Source: Cladobotryum mycophilum (taxonomy: Eukaryota; Ascomycota; Sordariomycetes; Hypocreales; Hypocreaceae). Taken from it: 64,000 nt of DNA. Location: positions 4,030,001 to 4,094,000 of the forward strand of contig JAVFKD010000016.1 of NCBI GenBank assembly GCA_036429605.1, given 5' to 3'. Each line of letters starts with the position of its first letter. Within the stretch, counting starts at the first letter, position 1. Below, piece by piece: positions 11,001 through 21,903 of this stretch. Position numbers and translations under genes: made by a program. A model generated the notes under the pieces. That model had not been told where the DNA came from and searched no databases. It saw nothing but the letters and a program-made list of their open reading frames with translations.

Positions 11001-14000
11001 GCTAAGACTTCGGTATGGGTCGAGGAAGCTCCCGGCAAGGATCTTTGCGAAGGTCTGGTCAACAACAAACGAGCGATCAGAGAAGAACTCGTTGGCAGCA
11101 ACTGCACTGCCATTCGCATTTTGATCCTTGGACTTTAGCCGGGTCTCGAAAGCTCTTCCAAATCCATCTAGACGATAACATGCCAGTAAGCCATTCTCCT
11201 CTAGCTTGGCGACTTCCATACCACTCGCTTCATCAAAGGCTGTGTATTCTGTTGATAAAACACCCGGCCCTTTCTGAGTCACCTTTACCGGACAGTTCTT
11301 AAATAGATCATCGTAAGTTGTCAAGGTTTCTAATCCAGCGGCATCGACTGATCGAATCTCATTTCCGTAATCATCAAACTCAAATTCTTTCACCGAAAAC
11401 GAAGCTACATCAGACGACCATTCTAAAATGGCCATCAGCGTTGCGCGGGTCGGATTGTATTCGAACATGGTCAACGATCCATCGCCTTCCTCATACGTCA
11501 ACATGTTGACGTTGTCCTGCTTTGATGACAGCTTCTTACTCGTCATCAAGCCAGTAATACCATTAATGGTCGTATATGTGCAGCGCTGCCACGATTGATG
11601 CATGGGAGAACCACCCTGTATTTCTAAACTGGATTGAAGAATGATGTTGCCGTGCTCGTCGTACTCATATGACGTGACGTTAGAGCGAGCCACAACACCA
11701 TCATCTAGCATATCAGTTTGTTCGAGTATCTTGTTGCTGCGATGAATCTTCCATGAACCCCTTTGCGTAAATACGCTTTGGTATGAGTTCTTCTCAGATC
11801 TCAAGACCTTGCCGTCTGGTGTTTTGGTGTCAACTTGGCTTTTTAACCCGGATAATGGCCAACTTTGCAAGTATATCTCTGTCGTGAGGACGCCATCGGT
11901 GACATTTAATGAGTGTATTTCACCGAAGCCTTGCCAGCCTCTGCCTTTTGTATTTACACGGGCCGAACTATATGTCTTTTTAATTGACAGTTGGTAATCC
12001 AGACAATTGATGGAAGCGTCATTACGATGGTCGATTCCAGTGACCACATAATTTGGCGCAGCTATGACGGGATAGCTATCCAGAGAGTCATCCGTAAAAT
12101 TCTTCCAATCAACAGCAGGTATATACACTGCTGGATCAGAGACTGGACCATATGTTAACGAGCTGCGGAGCCCCATTGGATCCTGCGCCCAAGACAGCAA
12201 GTCGGTAACGTCTGCGTGATTGTAAATGGGGACAACCCTCGGCTCATCATTCTCCAGGGTATAGAGCAGTCAGTCTCCCATGCCATTTCCATTGATATCT
12301 GTTGGGACAACCTCCATCTGATTCGACGGCAAATCTCCAGCGATACGATATAGGAGAGCGTCGCCAACAGTTCCATCACTCTTACCATCCACAGACAAGC
12401 ACATGTAAGCTCTTGAATTTTTGTCCTGGTACACGTAGCTCAAACTGGGATAGTTTGAACCATTGAGATTGGTCATGTGAAATTGACCAACATCGAGACC
12501 CATCGGTGGTGGAGAGGATGGTTCTCGAAGGATGCTCTGACCATGCTGCTGGAAGCCACCATACCCATCGCCAAGGTAGACGGTATATGTCAGAGCCATC
12601 TTACCATTGCGGTATTCAGCAGTCGCAAGAACAATATCCTGTGTTCCATCGCCGTTGATATCACAGGGGAGAACGCTATACTTGATCTGCGTAGCACGCA
12701 CTGGACTCCCAAGTAATGATGTTTTGTCTTCCTTGAAGCCCGCGCTAGAATCAGCAGTGTTGGCAACAATGAAGTTCGTTGTCATCAACTGACTCCTCCC
12801 ACCGCCCAGATTCTGTGACCACACTCTGACAAGGCTCCTGGCTCCCGTCCCAGCATGATTGAGCTGGAACCAGTCAATCGTGCCCGTATTCTCATACTTT
12901 GTGCGTGTCGTCGTCGCATCTCGCAACTTAATTTCCCCCTTCTCGGTGATGCCAGGGAAATTTCGGAATGCGAGGTTTTGCTTCTCCGTAAAGATTTGCA
13001 CGACGTCCACTGCTCCACGTCCGGTCAGATCAATAGCCATGAATTTCGACTCATTGGTCCATTTAAAGGAGGTTGCTTTTGCTCGCGAGCTCTGGAAGCC
13101 TGTTCCAACGCTCTGCGATATCGAAAAGCGAACCATACCATCGCTATCCTTGTACGGAATGATGAGGTCAGCGCGTCCGTCACCATTCATATCAGGGCAG
13201 AGGATGCTAGGGAAGCCGTTTACCAAGTCAATGGTAGGTAGCTTCGCCTCGGCTCCAGGGCCAGTCGATGCATTCCAGCCAATGCTTCCATTCGAGTTTC
13301 GCTCGGCGAGATACGTTTTTATGGACATTGAGTTGCTCCTCCGATCGTATCGGACGCAAACAATATCAGCGAGTGATCGTCCACTCACGTTGAGAGTGAA
13401 GAGTGCGATGTTGTCAGTAGTGTTTCGAAGTTTAGTAATCTGCTGCGGGACAGTCTTGAACAAATCCTGTTGCGGAACCCCTGGAGAGGTGTAACCAAAC
13501 GTTGAGGGCAGCAATGAGACCTTTTTGCTACCATGATTTGCGGTCTCCATCACAGATGTAATGTAAGAATCTCCTGAAAATTGGCTTTTGGAGCAGCTAA
13601 TCTCGTATGAACGATCGATTCGTACATTCTCTCCTTTGACGACGCCAAAACGAATGGCAGTCAAGAGGTGAGCCCAAATAGCTTTATCGCCTTGGACTGT
13701 CTGAACAACGAGATCAGAGCGTGGCGAGTACTCGAGCTGAACTATGCGACTGCCCGGATGTCCCGTCTTTTCGTTTGAAGTGTAGCGTATACTTGAGAGG
13801 TAACAGGTGTTTACATCCTGAGATGTAGGTCCCGTGTTGGGGGATTGAACGTAGTTGTATGTGACTGAATTTCCGTGGCAGTCGATCTGCTTCTTCAAAC
13901 GCCATTCCCTGACCAAATTCTGGCTGGGTATGACTACCCGACTGTCCTCTGTGGTTCCATATTCCATGCGCCGACCCATTGAGTCGAGCACCTGGTAACC

Positions 14001-14393
14001 AAAGCCTAGGGTAGACACAATCCTCCCAAGATTGTCAATCTCAGTCGTATACCGGGCATCTTGATCGCCGTATTGACCCTTGACATTTAGTAGCTCAACT
14101 CCATCAAGGGTGAGTTTTTGCTGAAAGCGATCAAAGTCTGCCGGTGGTGTGTTGATACCATCGTAGGCCAAGTTCGACGGCCCTCTTCGTATGCAAGAAA
14201 GTCCACTGAGAGCCCAGCCAAGCCCGAGACTGCCATTTGGACATCCCTGGCAATATTCAAGTGATAATTCAGCTTCGTTTCCGTCTTTGATTCCAGGCGG
14301 TATTTGAAGTTTTAATGAATATCGTGCGAGACCGCCAGAGTCTGTGTCGACTTTTCCCACCTCGCGGCCAACAGCAGCAAGGTAGTCATTCAT
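8047..14393 (-). CDS. Giant SpvB/RHS-repeat protein, Tc-toxin B/C-like, interrupted twice
   Basis: A single coding stretch of about 2100 codons with no obvious intron. The first in-frame ATG is 14393 (ACCATGAATG). Region 14393-12270 has an SpvB-type N-terminus (SLGLGWALSG, 'tested by' Gly/Tyr-rich beta segments) and FG-GAP/VCBS-like motifs (DMNGDGRADLI, DINGDGTQDIV). Region 12270-9400 carries many RHS/YD repeats. Region 9390-8047 holds the RHS-associated core (RWYDPLVGRFTTPD, then NDPINHVDPTG), then Gly/Ala-rich hydrophobic segments and a basic tail of unknown fold. Family knowledge: such proteins encapsulate a C-terminal effector and are mainly bacterial, so horizontal acquisition is plausible. 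Breaks: an in-frame TGA at 12272-12270, and a one-base loss in the C run 9393-9397. The latter matches an assembly-wide error pattern. It is unclear whether the organism makes a full-length product. Confidence 0.85.
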
Positions 14394-15294
14394 GGTGACT
14401 GCAGTGCACCAATAGCTGTTGGCTTGGTTGCAAAGAAATGTGTTTATTTCGATGTATAACTGCACAACATTTTTTTTGGAATCGCCTTGAAAGATATCAC
14501 TTATTATCCTCTCAATATCAGCATAGCAGGCAATGACGAATTGATCAATAATGATTCAAGCTATGAGTGCTGATCATGATTCTATTCTGTCTTATTGACC
14601 CCAGCTATATCACTAGTAGTTGATAAATCTTCAGCTCCTGTCAACCCCTCACAGCGCAGAGAGGTTCTGAAGGTTCTGAAAGGCGGCAGTGCACTTCCAG
14701 TTCTAGCCCCTGGACGCTTCCGTAGTCTCCCGCTGGCACTGCCGCTTCAAGTTTGGTTTGCCATGCGAGAGTGTCATTCGAGCTGGTCGATCCCCGGCAA
14801 TCTAGGGAGTAGTCACAACATGAAGGCAATATTGGCTGAACTAGCTCCATGCTAAGTCGCCAATGTTTCTCTCGTTTGGGACATGGTAGCAATTGTTCAT
14901 TCCTCTGAGGGAAAACTATTTCATCATGGACACAATGTAGATCAATTCTAGATTGCATTATCGGCGCTGAAAATTTGACAATGATTCAATACACAGCCGA
15001 TGAGCGAACCCAGAACTGCGCAGAGCAAATTTGAGGCCGAGAAGACGATTGACTTACATGTGGGCGGGTGTTATTTATACTGTGAGGCCTCTACTGTTGG
15101 ATCATCCCCCTCTTCCTTTGCTGTCACGTATATGAGAACATGAGTATTCCACTTCAATCGCCAAAATAATTATTCTCCTTCATCTTTTGACAATCACGGC
15201 ATTGGACCTCTTTTCTTTCTAAATCACATTGCGCATCTCGCTACTTAATCACCCTGCAGAGCTATCGCCATTACCAATCATCAAGTCTGGTGAA
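14394..15294. promoter_or_regulatory. Divergent intergenic region between RHS gene and 371-aa gene
   Basis: About 0.9 kb serving as the shared upstream region of the minus-strand RHS gene and the plus-strand gene at 15295. A TATA-like TTATTTATACTG lies at about 15070-15082, and the leader before 15295 is CT/TTTCTTT-rich. Open frames across the region lack motifs. Confidence 0.4.
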
Positions 15295-16410
15295 ATGGGC
15301 TCACAGAAGCTCATCCTCATGTACTATGCCGATTCGGCACCCAAAGAGCACCGTTATGCGGATCAAGCTCATGCACTGATTGCCGACCTGGATGATACGA
15401 CTGAGCTCAACAAGCTTCTGTTTAGCCAAGATACTCAGCTCACGCCACCACCAGACAAAGCGAGCCATATGAGCTATGGGAGTCTGCTGTTCGACGACCA
15501 AAGGAATGAGTTGGTCTTTGTAACTCATGCTCGCATCAACAATGTTGAAGGAGACAACATTATCAGAGTCTGGAAGATTGGTCCATATCTTTCCCTGACA
15601 AGTGTTGAAGATACCCCTCTTCGATACGGTGGTTATCCTCAACAGCTCGGGTCCATCATAGAGGCCAACTCGACCAACTTTGGGACTTCAATCAAGCGGA
15701 ACAAAGATGGCCAGGACCCCTTCCAACATGAGATTTATCGCAAAGGTCTCGACAACAAGTGGATCTCCGTACCTCTCCGCGCCATGGATTACGTCGAGCA
15801 AGGAACCACGGTCACATTCGTTCGATGCCCCCAAAGCTCCAAGTACATACACTACGTTACCTGCACAAGGGATTATCACGGCGAAATCGACCCCCTTCAC
15901 GTCTACAGCATTGGATCGCGCAACTTTTCAGAGATAGCCACAAACGACTCCATTGCCTGGCAGCACTACAGGGTATACCCTGGATTCAGCACGGGCTGCG
16001 GATTCACCACTCACGTCACCTTCAATGCCTCGCAAGACGCAGGCAGATTGTACTTTATCGCGCCCCTCGGTATGCGAAACATTGCCTTTTCTTACATCAA
16101 CGTTCGGAAAGACTGCTCCATCAAGTCCAATAGTAGCGAAATCCAGTGCTTAGGGAAGACGGTTGTCCCAATTCCCCAGGGAGCCACTGGTCTTTCGCCC
16201 CATGTCGTTGAGTGGAACGGCAGGGTCATCATTCTAGTACCGGGCTTGTCGGACAGCTTTTCTGCCATTGTTGGGCAGATTGGCGCCGATGGAAGCTTAC
16301 CAGAGGCAAAGGATTGGAGGCTTATCCCAGTGGAATTTACGTCTCCGGTTACAAAGGATGCTTTGAACTTTGGAGGCGCTGCGGTTGTGGACTCTGACTT
16401 TATAGATTAA
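15295..16410 (+). CDS. Uncharacterised 371-aa beta-rich protein, divergent partner of the RHS gene
   Basis: Translation from the first in-frame ATG (15295, MGSQKLILMYYADS, G at -3) gives 371 aa. The frame is open upstream to 15229 but only from a TTG. The sequence is rich in beta-prone stretches separated by Asp/Asn/Gly turns, for example YGSLLFDDQRNELVFVTH and YIHYVTCTRDYHG. That suggests a propeller or lectin-like fold, which is inference only. No signal peptide, transmembrane segment or catalytic motif is visible. I do not recognise the family. It is divergent from the RHS toxin-like gene and convergent with the methyltransferase, with 113 bp between stop codons. A functional link to the RHS gene is possible but unproven. 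Confidence 0.75.
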   Translation: MGSQKLILMYYADSAPKEHRYADQAHALIADLDDTTELNKLLFSQDTQLTPPPDKASHMSYGSLLFDDQRNELVFVTHARINNVEGDNIIRVWKIGPYLSLTSVEDTPLRYGGYPQQLGSIIEANSTNFGTSIKRNKDGQDPFQHEIYRKGLDNKWISVPLRAMDYVEQGTTVTFVRCPQSSKYIHYVTCTRDYHGEIDPLHVYSIGSRNFSEIATNDSIAWQHYRVYPGFSTGCGFTTHVTFNASQDAGRLYFIAPLGMRNIAFSYINVRKDCSIKSNSSEIQCLGKTVVPIPQGATGLSPHVVEWNGRVIILVPGLSDSFSAIVGQIGADGSLPEAKDWRLIPVEFTSPVTKDALNFGGAAVVDSDFID

Positions 16411-16523
16411 GCACTGGTGAAAAAATGACTTTAAGGTCTCCTATTCAGTACCGTATTTTGTAAATCAGACATTTAGTATTATCTATACCATCATTTCCAT
16501 TCACATATCAATCTCCCCCATCT

Positions 16524-17303
16524 TCACTTCTTGACTGCCTGAATAACAGCCTGGCTCGGTCGCTCCAAGAACGGTTGCCAGAAATCCGGATCCTTCTGCA
16601 CGATGGCAGCTTTCTGATACGGCACAAGCTTTACATCGGAGAGCCCAGCTTTCTCGTACAGCTCAGTCGAGCCCGACCATATGACTTCCAGGCTGGTGCT
16701 TTGCCACTCCATGGGAGGCGTAGAGTGGATTACACATGTGTACCTCAGACCTCCAGGGATTTCCTCCAGATCTCGACACGAAATGCCGTATTTCCCCTTC
16801 TCCAAGTCCAGGTTCCGAGGGCCTGCATCCCTCGCGCCGATGAATTTCCCTCCAGGCTTGAGGTATCCCACAATGTTGTGGAACATTCCTTCAAGGACTT
16901 CTACCTGGTCCGTAAAGGTGAAAATCCAATTCGCCATGACGACATCGTAGCCCTCCGTCTGCAGCGGTAGATTGTCGAGGGGCTTTGAGACGTCTGCCTC
17001 AAAGTAGCGTATCGTATTTTCGTATTGTTGACCTTGCGAGCGAGCAGTCTCCTCGGCAATTTTGAGCATTTCGCCAGAGATGTCTACTACGTCCACTTTG
17101 GAGGCACCTAGGTCGATGGCTTCGCGTGCATGTATTCCTGTGCCGCCACCTAGATCAAGGACAGAGAGCCCGGCGCAGTCACCAAGCGCGACCTCGATAA
17201 GTTGCGACTCCAGTTGGCCGTATGGTGTGAGGCCATAGCTGTTATAGACGGTGGCAGATTTGTCATAGTCTATTCTCGCTTGCTCTTGTCTGGAGACCGA
17301 CAT
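16524..17303 (-). CDS. Class I SAM-dependent methyltransferase
   Basis: A single exon of 259 aa from ATG at 17303-17301 (MSVSRQEQARIDYDKSATVY). Motif I VLDLGGGTGIHA lies near residues 48-59, followed by the acidic end of strand 2 (VDVVDISGEML). The motif II/III region (GYDVVMANWIFTF) and LKPGGKFIG precede the C-terminal half. This matches the Methyltransf_11/25 group common in fungal small-molecule and regulatory methylation. The acceptor cannot be read from sequence. The length is normal and the gene looks intact. It is convergent with the 15295 gene. Confidence 0.88.
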   Translation of the reverse strand: MSVSRQEQARIDYDKSATVYNSYGLTPYGQLESQLIEVALGDCAGLSVLDLGGGTGIHAREAIDLGASKVDVVDISGEMLKIAEETARSQGQQYENTIRYFEADVSKPLDNLPLQTEGYDVVMANWIFTFTDQVEVLEGMFHNIVGYLKPGGKFIGARDAGPRNLDLEKGKYGISCRDLEEIPGGLRYTCVIHSTPPMEWQSTSLEVIWSGSTELYEKAGLSDVKLVPYQKAAIVQKDPDFWQPFLERPSQAVIQAVKK

Positions 17304-18488
17304 TGTGATTTGTTACGTTCCTGGGGAGGCTTCCTTTGTTGATGCAGTCGTATGTTCTGACGAGAGTGAAATGGTTATAATGCAGCAGATATATCCGTCT
17401 GCTGGCGATGCACTTGGATGAGGACACATTTATTAGGCGCCAACACCTCCTCACCGACTCTTAGTCGTGTGTAATCGGCCTCTAAAGCTGGCCAATAGAT
17501 GCCTCACGATCTCTGTCGCACGCATCTCCAGATGTGACTACATTGGCCCCATCGTCATTCATCGGCACGAATACGACTCTGCGAATCAGCCCCGTCAGCT
17601 AGATCCTTTGGTGCTAATAGTGTTGCAGCAAATCGATGGTGCATTCTCCACTTCATTCAGGTTGATCGTCACAGATAATAAAGATGCACCGCTGATTTCT
17701 ATACGCTGGACACCACTACTATTTTGTGAAAGTAATGGTAATACAATAATGTCTTGGTAGGTATGCCCGCATCATTCGAACCACGAGTCTGCCCCCTCGT
17801 CAGATTCCAAATCCACATGCCCTATCCCAGCACATAAAGAGACCTTGGTCAGTCCTACGGCGGAACGATGAAACTAGTATTGCCTCACTCTATCCATGCC
17901 AAATCATTCTTCTTCCCCGCTGCCCCTAGTGGGGTCTCGTAGGCTACGTCGCTATATGCACGCTGCAGAGTGATCAGCCCTGCTCCACTAGTGCTCAGAG
18001 AGCGGCAGAAGCCACATGAGGTGCATGGATACGAATAGATATGACCACGACAGCATCAAGTGCCGCTGCTGTGGTCAAGAATGAGGTCTTTCTTACGAGT
18101 ATGGCATCCTTCATCAATTATACATGTAATGGTAAATTAAGAGCTGTGGAGCAAACTTGGCCACCATTGATCCAAAGATTCCACCATAGATGGCTAATGG
18201 CATGGCTCTTATAACAATCACCAAAGCTCCTTATCAAGTTTGTGAGAGCCCTCAATGTCCAAACTTCGCCACTCAGATATCTACTAGTGGCTATTAATAC
18301 CGGATCAATAGAAAGTCTTTGACATGGAGAAATATACATATAATCAAATTTTGTGCAAGTGTCCACCCTTCGTCTTAGTTAACAGCCCCCTCAAGATCAT
18401 GACGCCCAAGTTCGACACATTATTCCTACCCTAGAGTGCGTATAAATTTACATTCAAATGTTAACATTAAATATTCGTCTGCATCTAC
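17304..18488. other. Intergenic region
   Basis: About 1.2 kb between the start of the methyltransferase gene and the stop of the TPR-CHAT gene (both minus strand). It contains the methyltransferase promoter. No coding stretch with splice signals or recognisable motifs was seen; the part at 18060-18480 is AT-rich. Confidence 0.4.
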
Positions 18489-21400
18489 TCAATCGAGCCC
18501 TACAAAAAAGTAACCTGCCCACCATCGCGGATTCTCTGTCCTATATCTTATACGCTTCTCCTTAATAACCCCATTCCTACTGACCTCTTCTCGCATTCTC
18601 TCCAATCCACGATCACGCCCCCTTTTTACCGCATTGTGCAGGGCCTCGGACAAACGCAGTGTAGGCTTCTCGCATAATTCCGTGTACACAGCTAGAGCAA
18701 TCGACGCGCTGAACTCATCGCTCACTTCCCAAAACGTCCCGATGACGTTTTGGAATCCCGCGATTTGGCATGCTGAGACCAGGTGCATGTTCTCGTCGAA
18801 CAGTCGGCGGGAGGAGTTGGTCCCTGTACTGCAGGCGGAGAGGTAAGCAAGCAGTGGCGGGTTGTGGTGGAGCTCCAGGGACTGCATGTCTGCCACGGTG
18901 AGGCATCCATCCGACATGACGAGGCCACTTCTGGAGATGTCCTCGTAGTCGAGCATGCCATGGCCGGCGAAATGGAAGATTTGAGAAACAGCAAGCTGGT
19001 CTAGGACTTGCTGTCGGGTCGGCATCGGAAGCTGAGCTATCTTGGTGGACGGAGACTTGTCGCTCAGGCGGGCTTCTATGTTGTGAACCTCGGGAGCTGC
19101 GGTAGGGAGTCTTTTCAGATTGGGAGTCTCGGTCATCGATACCAACAACGCGGACTGAAGGCTACGTAACATTGTCGTATCGTTTGTCTCACTCGCACTT
19201 TTCTTCCGGTTCTGGAGAGTATACGCCATAGCCTTGACACTCGCGCTGTACGAGGAGATGGCAAAGTTCAGCACAGTATCGGTCATTTGTCCCACATGAT
19301 GACCAGCAGCGTGTAGTGGCAGGCGGCAGAGTATTCCGGTTGGGATCCAGCAGATTCGTGCCAAGGCCCCTTCGGTGGCTTGATTCTTTGCTGTTAGCCC
19401 CAAGTGAGCGAGGATTGGACTCGCAATATCATCCCACAGCGACCCGAGGATTCTGTGGCAGCCGGTAGTGTCGGATGTTGCCCAATCGTCTGCCATCTTT
19501 GTAATGGTATCCTTGGCCACCGCGGGTAAGCAGACCTTCTCGATGGCCCCAGGATGGATGATGAACGCATCGCACCGAAAGGAAACGTTGACAATCACGA
19601 CTGTTTTGTTGCTCTTCCTAGCCATGTCGCATAGTTCATCGCGAGAAGGCGAACTGAGAAACCGCTCAAATCCTGGTAGCTCGCGGGTTTCTCCAATGAG
19701 TCTATCAAGATCGTCCGCTGCGTCGATCCTACCAGGTCTATCATGGGCGCCTGCTGGTGTATCGATAGAGTGCATCAGCATATTCAATCGCGAAGCTATA
19801 TGGGGGTGTTCCTCGTTCAATGCCACAAGGCTCCTAGAGCTTCGTGACTGATACTGATGGTCAGCAAGGATGCATCTACCCTGTTCCAGTAGGCAAGCCG
19901 CAGCCGCAGCTTCATCTTCGCATTGTAGTGTCAAGGCGGCGGCATCGGATGCCAGACCAGCGTATCGTGAAAGGATTCGCTGTTGGTCCCCAGCTTGGAG
20001 GGAACGAGGACTGGCTTTCGCAAGAAGAGGTATGGTTGCCTTTGCAATCCGCAAGGCGTCTTTGTACCTTTCATATCTAAGGAGGATGCGTACCGCATCA
20101 ACGGCCATGTTCACCGCGTATACTGGTGGAAAGGACCGGTCATTCACCACACTTTCCCATTGCTCCACGGCGCGCTGAATGTCGTCAGGGTTCCCTAGTA
20201 GTTTGTACTTCATTACCAATACTTCGCTAAGGTTATTCAGAATCCGCATGTAGCTGATCGAGCCCGGCGTAGATGCTAACCGGCCTTGATCGCCAACCAG
20301 GATGGCTGCGTCGAGCAGGTGCGGAGAACCGTCTCGCTCATACTGAAACCCTATCATCTTGCACAGATTCCCTAGATACACCAGTCGGAATATATTACTT
20401 GGTGATGTTCTGTTCACCGCCCCCTTCGCCCTATCGATGGCAACATCCAAGTCCGCGCTATACTTTTCTCGGTCACGCTCGAATCTCCACGACAGCCAGG
20501 AGGCAGAGTTGCTTAGATGTTGATGCATCAGCGGATGTGAAGGGTCTGTCTCGAGACACTGCTGGCTATACTCTATTGCTATACGGAGATGCTCTGGATC
20601 TTCAGTGCATTCGTAGCGGCGTGCCCATAATGCGCTGAGGCCATTAAGTCGCTGTGCCCGGCTACTTTTATGTGTTGTCGCATTGACTGCCCCTGTAGCG
20701 AGATCGATTCCTTGAATGAGATCATCCAGTCTTCCTCGGCGTTCATATCGGTCTTGGAGACATGTGCTCAGGTTCATCATCGCAATGCTTTTGATGTCTT
20801 CTCCACCTTGACACGACCGAGCAGTCATGAATGTGTCAATGGCAGTGTTTAAGTCGTCTTCTTTCCCAAACGCATCGTATCGGCGCTTTAGCAATCCACC
20901 CAAGCTCACCAGCGGTACTGGATCATTCAGAATACCAGAGCATGATAGTTCTGCCAGCTGAATGCCCCGATTCAAATCCTTCACATCTCCACGACGCTCG
21001 TAGCGATGTAGCAGCAACTGGCTGAGCGAGTTCTGACAGAAGGGTATCTGCTTAGCATCCATCCATTTGTCTAGAGATGTTGCATGTGCCATTTCTAGTG
21101 CCCCGGCCACAACATCTTCGTCACTGATGAATTGGTAATGGATGTACTGCTCGTTGATGACTTCCAACGCATCCGTAAATGTCCCCGTAATAGCGTATAG
21201 CTCATAGTGTACATGTATGAGCATAGTGCCTAGAGCGACTTTAGCAGGAATACATTGCGAAGACATTCCCAGCAGTCGCATAACTCGGACTGTTTCCTCG
21301 AGATAAGGCTTTTTCTCAACTGAATATGCTGTGACTACTTCTGCGACAGAGGCCTTTACCCAAAGTTTGACATCAGGCCGGGACTCAAAAGTAAATTCAG

Positions 21401-21605
21401 CAGCGATTCGTTTCCATGTGAGATACACGGTGAGATATGCGCATTGCTCAAGATACGACTGCGGACTCGATTGCTCAAGTAATGCTTCTCGGGCAGACTG
21501 GAGAGAGAGATTAAGATCCCGGCCGTCAAACGTATGACCGAACCTCTTCCATGGCTCACAGCTGTCTGCGATATGACACGGGGGGACCGCGTCGCCTTGT
21601 GCCAT
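18489..21605 (-). CDS. TPR-CHAT protease (clan CD, caspase-related)
   Basis: An intronless frame of 1038 aa from ATG 21605-21603. Residues about 150-650 are helical repeats of TPR type, with recurring YERRGDVKDLNRGIQLAELS-like units in which the 'RYE..G..DDL..AI' pattern repeats every 40-50 aa. The C-terminal 300 aa are a CHAT domain. The catalytic His is in HFAGHG (near residue 880) and the catalytic Cys in LSACSTG (near 922), followed by the usual GTFWEVSDEFSASIA segment. Both catalytic residues are present, so it is likely an active Cys protease. In bacteria TPR-CHAT proteins cleave partners in defence and cell death; fungal homologues are numerous and mostly unstudied. Its neighbour at 21904-24234 is a caspase-like protein on the same strand, 298 bp away. 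Confidence 0.9.
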   Translation of the reverse strand: MAQGDAVPPCHIADSCEPWKRFGHTFDGRDLNLSLQSAREALLEQSSPQSYLEQCAYLTVYLTWKRIAAEFTFESRPDVKLWVKASVAEVVTAYSVEKKPYLEETVRVMRLLGMSSQCIPAKVALGTMLIHVHYELYAITGTFTDALEVINEQYIHYQFISDEDVVAGALEMAHATSLDKWMDAKQIPFCQNSLSQLLLHRYERRGDVKDLNRGIQLAELSCSGILNDPVPLVSLGGLLKRRYDAFGKEDDLNTAIDTFMTARSCQGGEDIKSIAMMNLSTCLQDRYERRGRLDDLIQGIDLATGAVNATTHKSSRAQRLNGLSALWARRYECTEDPEHLRIAIEYSQQCLETDPSHPLMHQHLSNSASWLSWRFERDREKYSADLDVAIDRAKGAVNRTSPSNIFRLVYLGNLCKMIGFQYERDGSPHLLDAAILVGDQGRLASTPGSISYMRILNNLSEVLVMKYKLLGNPDDIQRAVEQWESVVNDRSFPPVYAVNMAVDAVRILLRYERYKDALRIAKATIPLLAKASPRSLQAGDQQRILSRYAGLASDAAALTLQCEDEAAAAACLLEQGRCILADHQYQSRSSRSLVALNEEHPHIASRLNMLMHSIDTPAGAHDRPGRIDAADDLDRLIGETRELPGFERFLSSPSRDELCDMARKSNKTVVIVNVSFRCDAFIIHPGAIEKVCLPAVAKDTITKMADDWATSDTTGCHRILGSLWDDIASPILAHLGLTAKNQATEGALARICWIPTGILCRLPLHAAGHHVGQMTDTVLNFAISSYSASVKAMAYTLQNRKKSASETNDTTMLRSLQSALLVSMTETPNLKRLPTAAPEVHNIEARLSDKSPSTKIAQLPMPTRQQVLDQLAVSQIFHFAGHGMLDYEDISRSGLVMSDGCLTVADMQSLELHHNPPLLAYLSACSTGTNSSRRLFDENMHLVSACQIAGFQNVIGTFWEVSDEFSASIALAVYTELCEKPTLRLSEALHNAVKRGRDRGLERMREEVSRNGVIKEKRIRYRTENPRWWAGYFFVGLD

Positions 21606-21903
21606 TATGAAGAAGTTTCCGGAAGATTAATGCAGTTATCTTGGTCGGATTGATACATTTGTCTGATAACAAACAGCAAGGAGTCAAAGCTCAAATGGGA
21701 GATTAGTCGTGTATATAATAGTAGGTACAATATATTTAAGAGGCAAATAACTTAAATAAAAATGCAAACGATTCTCGAGTATTTTACGCGTTTCTTTGTT
21801 TTACTCGCTCATCAATCCTATTACCCCTTCAGATACATTTACCTACTAATGTGGATGTCCGCTCGCATTCACCAAGTTTCTGACACACCGAACAAACGTT
21901 CGT

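Noticed and set aside
12270..12272. Repeat-induced point mutation as cause of the RHS TGA
   Set aside because: The inferred C-to-T change is in CpC rather than CpA context, and surrounding sequence is not AT-shifted.
12200..12272. Intron covering the RHS stop
   Set aside because: Frame is identical before and after the TGA and the flanking sequence reads as protein; no GT-AG pair is needed.
17760..17830. tRNA gene suggested by a GGTTCGAAT-like box on the minus strand
   Set aside because: No cloverleaf could be folded around it and the A box is missing.
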